From NCBI RefSeq assembly GCF_015477805.1, contig NZ_JADLQL010000005.1, forward strand, positions 1 through 64,000: a DNA stretch of 64,000 nucleotides, in the 5' to 3' direction. This DNA comes from Nocardia flavorosea (GTDB lineage: Bacteria > Actinomycetota > Actinomycetes > Mycobacteriales > Mycobacteriaceae). The position numbers and the translations under genes are program-made. Under the pieces are notes generated by a model. That model made no database searches. It was not told the origin of the DNA and saw only the letters and a program-made list of their open reading frames with translations. Positions 17,048 to 25,439 of this stretch are shown here, piece after piece. Every line of letters begins with the position of its first letter. The stretch's first letter is position 1.

Positions 17048-17194
17048 GTGCAGACACTGCAACAGTGGGCGCAGGACAACTACGAGACCATCGGCTTCAT
17101 CGTCGTCACGCTGGGAAACGCCGCCCTGGCACTGGGTGTGATGGGCATCGAACTCGCCACCCCGTTCCTGCAGGAACTGGTGAACAACCACTGA
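17048..17194 (+). CDS. small single-pass membrane protein, unknown function
   Basis: A 48-residue ORF starting at GTG 17048, preceded by a very strong ribosome-binding site (GGGAGGAG, about 7 nt away), and ending TGA at 17192-17194. The product begins MQTLQQWAQDNYETIG, continues into one hydrophobic helix (IVVTLGNAALALGVMGIEL) and ends with a short polar tail. It is too short to score well by itself. The ribosome-binding site, the clean amphipathic-then-hydrophobic layout and the otherwise empty context make it likely to be real. It is divergent from argG and 226 bp upstream of a Ser/Thr kinase on the same strand. I do not recognise the family. Confidence 0.6.
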   Translation: MQTLQQWAQDNYETIGFIVVTLGNAALALGVMGIELATPFLQELVNNH

Positions 17195-17420
17195 GCCGGT
17201 CCCGGCGCGACAGTCGGTCCACGCGCGAATCGAGCCGGCGGATCCTCCGGGCGGAGTGCGCACCTGCCCGGCAGCAGAGCCCGGGCCCGAACAGCTCTGC
17301 GACCGCCCCCGCCCATCGTCGACGCCACTCCCCCATAGGGTTCCGCCTCGGCCCACACGACCGGCGGTTCCTGGGTGCGGTAGCGTCGCGGCGTTCGGAC
17401 GGTGACGGAGGGAGCGGCGG

Positions 17421-18866
17421 ATGCTGGGGGTCGGGGCGAGTTTCGCCGGATACCGGATCGACGGCGTATTGGGCAAGGGCGGGATGGGGACCGTCTATCT
17501 CGCCCGGCATCCACGACTTCCGCGCAGCGTCGCCCTGAAACTGCTGAACCGCGAGCTCTCCACCGACCCCGAATTGGTCCGCCGCTTCGAACGGGAGGCC
17601 GATGTCATCGCCCGACTGGAACACCCTGCCATCGTGGGGGTGCTCGATCGCGGCACCGACGAGGGGCATCTGTGGATCGCCATGCAATACATCCGCGGCA
17701 CAGACGCCGCCTCCTGGGACGCCGCCGCGCACCCTCCGGCGACTGCGGTACGGCTACTCGCCGAAACCGCCGCCGCGCTCGACTACGCACACAGCCGCGG
17801 TGTGCTGCACCGTGATGTGAAACCGGCCAACATCCTCATCGCCGAAGCCGATGCCTTCCGCGAAACCCGCGCGATCCTGACCGATTTCGGGATCGCCCGG
17901 CTCACCGACGCCGCCAGCACCAAGGTCACCGCGACCGGTACGTTCACCGCGACACTGGCCTACGGATCGCCGGAACAACTGTCCGGCGAAAAGGTCGACC
18001 ACCGCTCCGATCAGTACTCGCTCGCGTGCACCCTCTTCGCGCTCCTGAGCGGCCATGCGCCGTACGCCTCGACCAACCCTGGCCAGGTGGTCATGGGCCA
18101 TCTCTCCCAGCCGGTGCCGCGGCTCACCGCCGGCCGGCCCGACCTGCCTTCCGGTATCGACGCGGTACTGGAACGCGCAATGGCCAAACAGCGCCATGAC
18201 CGCTACGCCACCTGCAGCGAATTCACCACAGCCGCCCGGGATGCGCTGGCGGGCCGGCATATCGCGGGCGACCTCCGCCGTTCGGCACCGACCGCGCTGA
18301 ACCTATCGCCCAACGGCGGGGTCCCGGTTTCCCCGGCACCGGTCGCGCCGCAATTCCGCGCCCCGGGCCCGCCGCCCGGACCGATGGCCGCGGCACATCC
18401 GCACGCGGCCGGAGCCGCCGGACGGGACGAGCGGTTCGCAACGCGCCCATCCCGGGCCACTGCTCTCACCGCCGGAATACTCGTGCTCTTGACCGGGCTG
18501 ATTCCCACGATCATGACGTTCGTCGGGCTCGGGTTCATGATATCCGGCGGGAACCCGTCCGGCGACGCGGTGGCGACGCTTATCTTTGCCTCGCTGGCGG
18601 TTCTCTACGACGGCACCGGTGCACTCTTGTTGTCGGGCCGGCGGGCCGGTCGTATTCTCGCCGTCATCTGTTCCGGACTCGGCACCGCGACCGCTGGGCT
18701 GGGAACTGTTGCGGGATTGGCCGATCGCCAACCCGGCGTGGTCGTCATCTTCTCCGTGTTGTTCGTCGTTTCCGCCGCCACACTGCTGTGCGCCGCCGCC
18801 GGCGCGACAGGCCGCTGGGTCGCTTACCGCACCGCGATCCGCAATACACCGCACTGGCAACGTTGA
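17421..18866 (+). CDS. membrane-anchored serine/threonine protein kinase
   Basis: A 481-residue kinase of the Hanks type (Pkn-like). It has the glycine loop GKGGMGTVY (18-26), ATP lysine K40 in VALKLL, catalytic loop HRDVKPANIL (130-139), DFG at 155-157 and activation-loop threonines in ATGTFTATLAYGSPE. After a proline/alanine-rich linker the C-terminal third carries about four hydrophobic segments (first near GILVLLTGLIPTIMTFVGL). The extracellular PASTA or NHL sensor common in this family is absent. The ATG follows GGAGGG. It lies between argG and argR on the opposite strand, so its substrates cannot be read from context. Confidence 0.9.
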   Translation: MLGVGASFAGYRIDGVLGKGGMGTVYLARHPRLPRSVALKLLNRELSTDPELVRRFEREADVIARLEHPAIVGVLDRGTDEGHLWIAMQYIRGTDAASWDAAAHPPATAVRLLAETAAALDYAHSRGVLHRDVKPANILIAEADAFRETRAILTDFGIARLTDAASTKVTATGTFTATLAYGSPEQLSGEKVDHRSDQYSLACTLFALLSGHAPYASTNPGQVVMGHLSQPVPRLTAGRPDLPSGIDAVLERAMAKQRHDRYATCSEFTTAARDALAGRHIAGDLRRSAPTALNLSPNGGVPVSPAPVAPQFRAPGPPPGPMAAAHPHAAGAAGRDERFATRPSRATALTAGILVLLTGLIPTIMTFVGLGFMISGGNPSGDAVATLIFASLAVLYDGTGALLLSGRRAGRILAVICSGLGTATAGLGTVAGLADRQPGVVVIFSVLFVVSAATLLCAAAGATGRWVAYRTAIRNTPHWQR

Positions 18867-18897
18867 CACCGGACCCGTGGCCGGCGCGGGGGCCGGG

Positions 18898-19407
18898 TCA
18901 GGCCAGATTCTCGATTTTCGCGGCCAGTTCGGCGCCGGTGAGAGGTTCGCGGGCGATCACGGCGATGGTGTCATCGCCGGCGATCGTGCCGACGATATAG
19001 GGAAGTGCCGCCCGGTCCAGGGCACTGGCCAGGAAATGGGCCGCGCCCGGCGGGGTGCGCAGGACCGCGATATTGCCGCTGCAATCGGTGGAGACCAGCA
19101 GATCGCCGAGAAGTTTCGCCAGCCGGCCGGTACCGCCGGTGACCCCGCGGACCGGGCTGCCGTCCTCGGGAACTACATAGACACCCGCGCCGCCGTCGGC
19201 CGCGCGGAGTTTGACCGCTCCCAGTTCGTCGAGATCGCGGGACAGCGTGGCCTGAGTGGTTTCGATGCCCTCGGCGGCAAGCAGATTGGCCAGCTCGGTC
19301 TGGCTGCGGACCGGATGCGCGGCCAGCAGCGCGATGATCCGCGACTGCCGCCCGGCCCGGGTGGCGGCCGTGACCGGGCCGGTCGAATGTGTGCGGGTCT
19401 CGCTCAT
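18898..19407 (-). CDS. argR: arginine repressor
   Basis: Arginine-responsive DNA-binding regulator, 169 residues. The N-terminal winged helix-turn-helix is seen at RIIALLAAHPVRSQTELANLLAAEG and TQATLSRDLDELGAVK. The C-terminal arginine-binding and hexamerisation domain includes GTIAGDDTIAVIAR. The ATG at 19407 overlaps the argF stop (ATGA), so it is translationally coupled as the last gene of argCJBDFR. It is expected to bind the boxes upstream of argC and argG. The gap to the convergent kinase is only 31 bp. Confidence 0.95.
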   Translation of the reverse strand: MSETRTHSTGPVTAATRAGRQSRIIALLAAHPVRSQTELANLLAAEGIETTQATLSRDLDELGAVKLRAADGGAGVYVVPEDGSPVRGVTGGTGRLAKLLGDLLVSTDCSGNIAVLRTPPGAAHFLASALDRAALPYIVGTIAGDDTIAVIAREPLTGAELAAKIENLA

Positions 19408-20354
19408 CGTCGCTGTGCGCCTTCGCGTTCCAACAGCCAGACGAGCAGGGCTTTCTGCGCGTGCAGGCGGTTCTCCGCCTCCTCCCACACCGCGCTCTGG
19501 CGACCGTCGAGTACCTCGTCGGTGATCTCTTCCCCGCGATGGGCGGGCAGGCAGTGCAGGACGATGGCATCGGCGGCGGCGTAGGCGAGCAACCCGGCGT
19601 TGATCTGGTAGGGGCGGAACGGCGCCACCCGGTCCAGGCCGTCGCTTTCCTGCCCCATCGAGGTCCAGGTATCGGTGACCAGGACATCTGCCTCGTCCGC
19701 CGCGGTGTACGGGTCGTCGGTGACGGTGACGCTGCCACCGGTTTCCGCGGCCCGGGCCCGGGCCGCGGAAAGCACCTCGGCCGCCGGCTGGAAACCCGCG
19801 GGTGCCGCGATCCGCACATGCATCCCGGCCGTCACCCCGCCGAGCAGCAGCGAATGCGCCATATTGTTGGCGCCGTCGCCGAGGTAGGTCAGCACCTGGC
19901 CTTTCGGGTCGCCTTTGCGTTCGGTGATCGTCTGCAGATCCGCGAGCACCTGGCAGGGGTGGAATTCGTCGGACAGCGCGTTGACCACCGGAACCGTTGC
20001 CGTCGTCGCCATTTCCTCGAGGCGCTGCTGGCCGAAGGTGCGCCAGACGACGGCGTCGACATAGCGGGAGAGCACTCGGCCGGTATCGGCGAGGGTTTCG
20101 TCGCGGCCGAGCTGGGTGGTCTGCCCGTCGACCACCACCGCGTGGCCGCCCAGCTGGGCGATACCGAGTTCGAAGGAGAAGCGGGTGCGGGTGGAGTTCT
20201 TGTCGAAGATCACCCCCACCCCGCGCGGTCCCTCCAGCGGGCGGCGGGCGAACGGGTTCTTCTTCAATTCGGCGGCCAGGGCGAGGACCTCGGCCTGCTC
20301 GGCGGGGGTCAGGTCGTCGTCGCGTAGGAAGTGCCGGACCGTGGTCGAGGTCAT
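19404..20354 (-). CDS. argF: ornithine carbamoyltransferase
   Basis: Makes citrulline from ornithine and carbamoyl phosphate. The product is 316 residues. Carbamoyl-phosphate-binding STRT is at residues 54-57, and the ornithine-binding HCLPAHRGEE lies near residue 265. The start overlaps the argD stop and the stop overlaps the argR start, both by ATGA, so the gene sits in a fully coupled operon. Confidence 0.97.
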   Translation of the reverse strand: MTSTTVRHFLRDDDLTPAEQAEVLALAAELKKNPFARRPLEGPRGVGVIFDKNSTRTRFSFELGIAQLGGHAVVVDGQTTQLGRDETLADTGRVLSRYVDAVVWRTFGQQRLEEMATTATVPVVNALSDEFHPCQVLADLQTITERKGDPKGQVLTYLGDGANNMAHSLLLGGVTAGMHVRIAAPAGFQPAAEVLSAARARAAETGGSVTVTDDPYTAADEADVLVTDTWTSMGQESDGLDRVAPFRPYQINAGLLAYAAADAIVLHCLPAHRGEEITDEVLDGRQSAVWEEAENRLHAQKALLVWLLEREGAQRR

Positions 20355-21550
20355 CCCCGGGCCCCTTTCGTCTCGGCCAGTACCTCGTCGAGGATCACCG
20401 GCAGGTCCAGCACCAGATTGTCGGCCTGGGTTTCGGTGAGCACCAGTGGCGGCGCCAGCCGGATGACATCGGGTTTGGCCGGGTTCACCAGGTACCCCGC
20501 GGCGCGGGCGCGGGCTTCCACCTGCGGCGCGACCGGGTGGGTGAGGCCGATACCGATGAGCAGGCCGGCGCCGCGCACCTCGGCGATCAGCGGATGTTCC
20601 AGGACGGCGATACCGTCGCTGAGCCGCTTGCCGACGGATTCGACGTGGTCCAGCAGACCTTCCTCGGCGATGGTGCGCAGTACCGCCAGTGCCGCGGCGG
20701 CGCAGACCGGGTTACCGCCGAAGGTGTTGCCGTGCATCCCGGGGGTGAACAGATCGGCCGCGTGCCCGGCGGCCAGGACGGCACCGATCGGCAGACCCGC
20801 GCCCAGCCCTTTCGCCAGGGTCATCACATCGGGGGTGATTCCGAATGCCTGGTGCGCGTACATCTTCCCGGTCCGGCCGATACCGGTCTGCACTTCGTCC
20901 AGGACCAGCAGCGCGCCGTGCCGGGCCGTGATCTCCCGGGCCCGCACCAGGTAGTCCATCGGCGGGACCACCACACCGCTCTCCCCCAGCATCGGTTCCA
21001 GGAACACCGCGGCGGTATCGGAATCCACCGCGCGTTCCAGCATCGCCGCATCGCCGTACGGCACATGCACCACGCCGGGGGGCATCGGTTCGAACGGTGC
21101 ACGCTTGGACGGCTGGCCGGTGAGCGCGAGCGCACCCATGGTGCGGCCGTGGAAGGCCTCATCACAGGCGATGATCTTGCGCCGGCCGGTGAGCCGGGCC
21201 AGTTTGAACGCCGCCTCGTTGGCTTCGGTCCCGGAGTTGCAGAAGAACGCGCGACCCTCCCCGTCACCGAAATGCGCCAGCAGGGTTTCGGCGAGTTCGA
21301 CGACCGGTTCGCTGCCGTAGAGGTTGGAGACGTGACCGAGCGTCCCGAGCTGGTCCATCACCGCGCTCAGAATCGCCTGATGCGCGTGCCCGAGACTGTT
21401 GACCGCGATCCCGCCTACGAAATCGACATAGCGGTTGCCGTCCGCGTCGTACACGACCGCGCCGTTGCCCCTGGTCAGCATGACCTCGGGGGTGGCGTAG
21501 TTGCGCATCATCACATTCGACCACCGTTGCCGCAATTGCGCAGTGTTCAT
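20351..21550 (-). CDS. argD: acetylornithine aminotransferase
   Basis: PLP enzyme (399 residues) making N-acetylornithine from N-acetylglutamate semialdehyde and glutamate. The PLP lysine is K247 in MTLAKGLGAG. Class III aminotransferase features FFCNSGTEANEAA (about 102-114) and LLVLDEVQTGIGRTG (about 214-228) are intact. It overlaps argB at its start and argF at its stop by 4 bp each. Confidence 0.97.
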   Translation of the reverse strand: MNTAQLRQRWSNVMMRNYATPEVMLTRGNGAVVYDADGNRYVDFVGGIAVNSLGHAHQAILSAVMDQLGTLGHVSNLYGSEPVVELAETLLAHFGDGEGRAFFCNSGTEANEAAFKLARLTGRRKIIACDEAFHGRTMGALALTGQPSKRAPFEPMPPGVVHVPYGDAAMLERAVDSDTAAVFLEPMLGESGVVVPPMDYLVRAREITARHGALLVLDEVQTGIGRTGKMYAHQAFGITPDVMTLAKGLGAGLPIGAVLAAGHAADLFTPGMHGNTFGGNPVCAAAALAVLRTIAEEGLLDHVESVGKRLSDGIAVLEHPLIAEVRGAGLLIGIGLTHPVAPQVEARARAAGYLVNPAKPDVIRLAPPLVLTETQADNLVLDLPVILDEVLAETKGARG

Positions 21551-22461
21551 GCTCTGACTCCGTTTTCCTTATCCGCCGCCGGTGTGACCATGGTGCCGAT
21601 CCCCTCCCCGGTGAACAGTTCCAGCAGTACCGAATGGGGTATGCGGCCGTCGATGACGTGCGCGCCCGGGACACCGCCGCGTACCGCGCGCAGGCACGCC
21701 TCCATTTTGGGGACCATTCCCGAATCCAGCGACGGCAGCAGGTCGGCGAGCGCGTCGGTGTCGATCACGCTGGTCAGCGAGGAACGGTCGGGCCAATCGG
21801 TGTAGAGGCCCTCGACATCGGTCAGGACGACCAGTTTCTCCGCGCCGATTCCCTCGGCGAGTGCCGCCGCGGCGGTATCGGCGTTGATGTTGTGCACCAC
21901 GCCGTCGGCGTCGGGTGCGATGGTCGAGACCACCGGGATCCGACCGGCGCCGATGAGGTCGAGAACAGCGTCGGGATGGACATCGGTGACATCGCCGACC
22001 AGGCCGATATCGGTGGCCGCGCCGTCGATATCGACGGTGCGGCGGGTCGCGGTGAACAACCGGGCGTCCTCACCGGAGATACCGACGGCGTACGGCCCGT
22101 GCGCATTGATCAGCCCGACCAGCTCTCGCCCGACCTGACCGAACAGCACCATCCGCACCACCTCCATCACCTCGGGTGTGGTGACGCGGAAACCGCCGCG
22201 GAACTCTCCGTCCAGGCCGAGCCGTTTCAGCATGGCCGAGATCTGCGGGCCGCCGCCGTGCACGACCACCGGGTGGACGCCGACGGTGCGCAGGAAGGCC
22301 ATATCGGCGGCAAAAGCACGTTTGAGGTCGTCGTCGATCATGGCGTTACCGCCGTATTTGACCACGACGATCTTATCGCGGAACTTCTGCAGCCAGGGCA
22401 GTGCGCCGGCCAGGATATGGGCTTTGTCCAGCGCGGACAGCTGGTGGATCGCTTCGGTCAT
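21547..22461 (-). CDS. argB: acetylglutamate kinase
   Basis: Phosphorylates N-acetylglutamate, the usual arginine-feedback step. The product is 304 residues of the amino-acid kinase fold. The N-terminal phosphate-binding VVVKYGGNAM is near residue 34, VVHGGGPQI near residue 67, and IPVVSTIAPD in the nucleotide-binding half. The start is ATG 22461, overlapping the argJ stop; the stop overlaps the argD start. Confidence 0.97.
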   Translation of the reverse strand: MTEAIHQLSALDKAHILAGALPWLQKFRDKIVVVKYGGNAMIDDDLKRAFAADMAFLRTVGVHPVVVHGGGPQISAMLKRLGLDGEFRGGFRVTTPEVMEVVRMVLFGQVGRELVGLINAHGPYAVGISGEDARLFTATRRTVDIDGAATDIGLVGDVTDVHPDAVLDLIGAGRIPVVSTIAPDADGVVHNINADTAAAALAEGIGAEKLVVLTDVEGLYTDWPDRSSLTSVIDTDALADLLPSLDSGMVPKMEACLRAVRGGVPGAHVIDGRIPHSVLLELFTGEGIGTMVTPAADKENGVRA

Positions 22462-23663
22462 GAGCTGTAGGCCGAGTTCTCTTCGACGTAGGCGTAGGAC
22501 AGGTCGGTGGTGCGCACGGTCGCCGATCCGTCGCCGAGACGCAGATCGACCACCACGTGGATATCGGCGCCGGACAGGTCGATGTCACGGGCTCCCGGCG
22601 CACCGGTACCGTCGATACAGACGGGGAAGCCGTTGAACGACACCGAGATCACGTCCGGGTCCAGCCGGAAGGGCGCGGTGCCGACCGCGGCCAGCACCCG
22701 GCCCCAGTTCGGGTCGGAACCGAACAACGCCGTTTTGACCAGGCTGTCCCGGGCGATGATGCGGGCCGCGGTGAGCGCGTCGTCCTCGCTGCGAGCGCCT
22801 TGCACGGTGACCAGTACGCGTTTGGTGATGCCCTCCGCGTCGGCCATCAGCTGACCGGCCAGATCGTCGCAGACCGCCAGCACCGCGGCGTCCAGTTCCT
22901 CCTGGCTCGGCGCGACCTCGCTGGCGCCGTTGGCCAGCAGCAGCACGGTGTCGTTGGTCGACATCGAACCGTCCACGTCCAGCCGGTCGAAGGTGCGCCG
23001 GGTGGCCCTGCGCAGGGCGGTGTCGAGTTGGTCCGGGGTGGCGACGGCATCCGTGGTGAGGACCACCAGCATGGTGGCCAGCGACGGCGCGAGCATGCCC
23101 GCGCCCTTGGCCATTCCGCCCACGTTCCATTTGCCCGGGTGGTGCAGGGAGGCTTCTTTCGGCACGGTGTCGGTGGTCATGATGGCGTGTGCGGCGTCGG
23201 TTCCGCCGGACATTCCGCCGCCCATCTCGTGCACGATCTCCGTGACGGCGGGGATCAGTTTGTCCATCGGCAACCGGTCGCCGATCAGGCCGGTGGAGCA
23301 CACCGCGACCTCGCCCGCACCGGTTTCGGTGCCCCAGTTGCTCAGTGCGGTGGCGAGTTCTTCGGCGGTGCGATGGGTGTCCTGGAAACCCAGCGGGCCG
23401 GTGCAGGCGTTGGCGCCGCCGGAGTTCAGGATCACCGCGCGCAGCCGCCCGGATTTCAGTACCTGCTGCGACCACTGCACGGGAGCGGCCTTCACCTGGT
23501 TGCTGGTGAACACGCCCGCGGCGGCGTAATCGGGACCCTCGTTGAAAACGAGCGCGAGATCGGGTTTACCGCTGGCCTTGAGTCCCGCGGCGATTCCGGC
23601 CGCCCGGAAACCCAGCGGCGCGGTGACACCCTGGTTGTGGACGAGGTTGGCGTCGGTGGTCAC
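22458..23663 (-). CDS. argJ: bifunctional glutamate N-acetyltransferase / amino-acid acetyltransferase
   Basis: Recycles the acetyl group from acetylornithine to glutamate. The precursor is 401 residues and self-cleaves at Ala-Thr; here T197 in LAPSLATML is the expected nucleophile and new N-terminus of the beta chain. The oxyanion segment CSTGLIGD (122-129) is present, with the expected C-terminal FGSDPNWGR block. The start is GTG 23663, overlapping the argC stop by GTGA. The frame is open far upstream, but that is the reverse shadow of argC. Confidence 0.96.
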   Translation of the reverse strand: MTTDANLVHNQGVTAPLGFRAAGIAAGLKASGKPDLALVFNEGPDYAAAGVFTSNQVKAAPVQWSQQVLKSGRLRAVILNSGGANACTGPLGFQDTHRTAEELATALSNWGTETGAGEVAVCSTGLIGDRLPMDKLIPAVTEIVHEMGGGMSGGTDAAHAIMTTDTVPKEASLHHPGKWNVGGMAKGAGMLAPSLATMLVVLTTDAVATPDQLDTALRRATRRTFDRLDVDGSMSTNDTVLLLANGASEVAPSQEELDAAVLAVCDDLAGQLMADAEGITKRVLVTVQGARSEDDALTAARIIARDSLVKTALFGSDPNWGRVLAAVGTAPFRLDPDVISVSFNGFPVCIDGTGAPGARDIDLSGADIHVVVDLRLGDGSATVRTTDLSYAYVEENSAYSS

Positions 23664-24730
23664 GGAGCCACTCCTACGGTGGGCAGCCCGGCGGTCTCGT
23701 CGAGGCCGAGCGCGAGGTTCATGGACTGCACCGCGGCGCCCGCGGTGCCCTTGGTCAGATTGTCGATCGCGCCGATCACCACCAGCCGGCCGGCGTCGGG
23801 GTCCACGGTCACCTGGAGGGTGACCGTATTCGCGCCGAGCACGGCACCGGTCTGCGGAAGGACACCTTCGGGCAGCAGATGCACGAACGGTTCGTCGGCG
23901 TATGCCTTTTCGTAGACCGTGCGGGCCTGTGCGGCGTCGACTCGCACGGGAGCGGTGCAGGTGGCCAGAATGCCACGCGGCATGGGCGCGAGGACCGGGG
24001 TGAAGGAGACCCGCACCGGATTTCCCGCGACGGCAGTCAGGTTCTGGGCGATCTCCGGTGTGTGCCGGTGCGCGCCGGCGATCCCGTACGCGCGGGCCGA
24101 CCCCATGACCTCCGAGCCGAGCAAGCCCACATCGAGTTTGCGGCCTGCTCCCGAGGTACCGGTGACGGCCACGATGGTCACATCCGGGTCGATGATGCCC
24201 GCCGCCATCGCGGGTGCCAGGGCCAGGCTGGCAACGGTTGGATAGCATCCGGGCACCGCGATCCGGGTGGCGCCCCGCAGCGCCGCCCGCCCGCCCGGTA
24301 GTTCCGGGAGGCCGTAGGGCCAGCTGCCCGCGTGCGGCCCGCCGTAGTAACGGTCCCAGGCGGCGGGGTCGGTGAGCCGGAAATCGGCGCCGCAGTCGAT
24401 GATCACCGTCGAATCGGGCAGTTCGGCGGCCAGGGCAGCCGACTGGCCGTGGGGCAGGCCGAGGAAGACGATATCGTGCCCGGCCAGTTCGGCGGCCGTG
24501 GTCGGAGCGAGGAGGCGATCGGCAAGCGGCAGCAGCTGCGGCTGGAGCGCGCCCAGCGCGGTTCCGGCGTTGTTGCCCGCGGTGAGCGCCCCGATTTCGA
24601 GGCGCCCGGCTCGGTACTCCGGATGCCCCAGCAACAGACGCAGCACTTCGCCGCCCGCGTAACCACTGGCACCGGCGACGGCCACCCGCAGGGGCGCGGT
24701 CCGGTCGGGCATATCCGTGTGATCAGCCAT
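23660..24730 (-). CDS. argC: N-acetyl-gamma-glutamyl-phosphate reductase
   Basis: First gene of argCJBDFR; an NADPH-dependent reductase of 356 residues. The nucleotide-binding GASGYAG is at residues 20-26 and the catalytic C162 in AVPGCYPTV. The ATG at 24730 is chosen; an in-frame GTG at 24745 is possible but lies inside the operator. A CATAAT -10 ends six bases before the ATG, which predicts a leaderless message starting at or next to the start codon. Confidence 0.95.
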   Translation of the reverse strand: MADHTDMPDRTAPLRVAVAGASGYAGGEVLRLLLGHPEYRAGRLEIGALTAGNNAGTALGALQPQLLPLADRLLAPTTAAELAGHDIVFLGLPHGQSAALAAELPDSTVIIDCGADFRLTDPAAWDRYYGGPHAGSWPYGLPELPGGRAALRGATRIAVPGCYPTVASLALAPAMAAGIIDPDVTIVAVTGTSGAGRKLDVGLLGSEVMGSARAYGIAGAHRHTPEIAQNLTAVAGNPVRVSFTPVLAPMPRGILATCTAPVRVDAAQARTVYEKAYADEPFVHLLPEGVLPQTGAVLGANTVTLQVTVDPDAGRLVVIGAIDNLTKGTAGAAVQSMNLALGLDETAGLPTVGVAP

Positions 24731-24733
24731 GTG

Positions 24734-24765
24734 ATGATTATGCACGATCGTGCAAGCTCATTCAT
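24734..24765 (-). promoter_or_regulatory. ARG-box-like ArgR operator and leaderless promoter of argC
   Basis: The same 32-bp sequence as upstream of argG (29 of 32 identical), ending 3 bp before the argC ATG. It contains TTGCAC, the self-complementary CACGATCGTG and CATAAT. ArgR bound here would cover the -10 and the translation start. Confidence 0.8.
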
Positions 24766-24932
24766 CGATGGGTTCGGACACCCTTCCCATCATCCACAAC
24801 AGCGCAGCATGAGCGCACGACCCGAACCCCCGCCACACACCGAACGGCGCGGGCCACGATTTCGAAACGCCAGAAGGGCCGGTACACCGAGCGACCCGAT
24901 CGGAGTTCGCGACTCGACATATGAACTACGCT

Positions 24933-24948
24933 TAGAACATGTGTTCGA
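24933..24948 (+). promoter_or_regulatory. SOS (LexA) box
   Basis: TAGAAC-ATGT-GTTCGA, differing at one position from the mycobacterial LexA consensus TCGAAC-N4-GTTCGA. It spans the ATG at 24939 of the 13E12-like remnant. SOS control of 13E12/DUF222 genes is known in mycobacteria, which supports both calls. Confidence 0.6.
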
Positions 24949-25331
24949 ATGACGCGTTCCGGTCCCAGATCCAAGCCTTGGAACATGCCATCGACACACT
25001 GCTCGATATCGATCTCGGATGCGTAGCCGATGCCGAACTCGCCGACGCCCTGCCCCGCATCGCGGCACGCGCTCGCAATCTGACCGGCTACACAGTCAGG
25101 ATCAACCATCATCACGAAAACCGGCGGGCGACCCGCGCGGATCCGCCGGCCACCACCGAACTGCCGTTTCCCGCAGACCGCCGGTCGCCGACTGTGTCCC
25201 GCGCGTCGACGTCGAATCGGGTGGCGGGATCCGCCGTGACTTTCCCGGCGCCGGAGCTCGCCGACACCCTGCTCCCGGACGGCGAAACCACCGCAGCGCG
25301 ACGGTGCCACGACCGATCGGGCATTGTTGGC
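24939..25331 (+). pseudogene. 13E12/DUF222-like gene remnant (N-terminal part)
   Basis: From the ATG at 24939 the first ~55 residues look like the N-terminus of 13E12-repeat (DUF222) proteins. There is an acidic helix ALEHAIDTLLDIDLGCVAD, then ELADALPRIAARARNL, then a TGYTVRINH segment. Family members are normally 400 residues or more with an HNH C-terminal part; nothing of that follows. Instead the frame passes through low-complexity sequence and a 24-bp repeat and remains open into the crotonase at 25440. I read it as a truncated, decaying gene with its SOS promoter preserved. A real 433-residue fusion is the alternative. Confidence 0.45.
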
Positions 25332-25427
25332 GGAGACAATCGCCGCCCGGCCGGCGCAGACAACCGCAGCACGGCCGGGGCAGGCAATCGCAGCACCGCT
25401 GCCGCAGACAACCGCAGCATCGTGGCC
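25332..25427 (+). repeat. four imperfect copies of a 24-bp unit
   Basis: Copies at 25332-25355, 25356-25379, 25380-25403 and 25404-25427. If translated in the upstream frame they give (A/G)DNRxxAG-type octapeptides (for example ADNRSTAG, AGNRSTAA, ADNRSIVA). They lie between the 13E12-like remnant and the crotonase start. Confidence 0.8.
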
Positions 25428-25439
25428 CGAGGAGCAACC

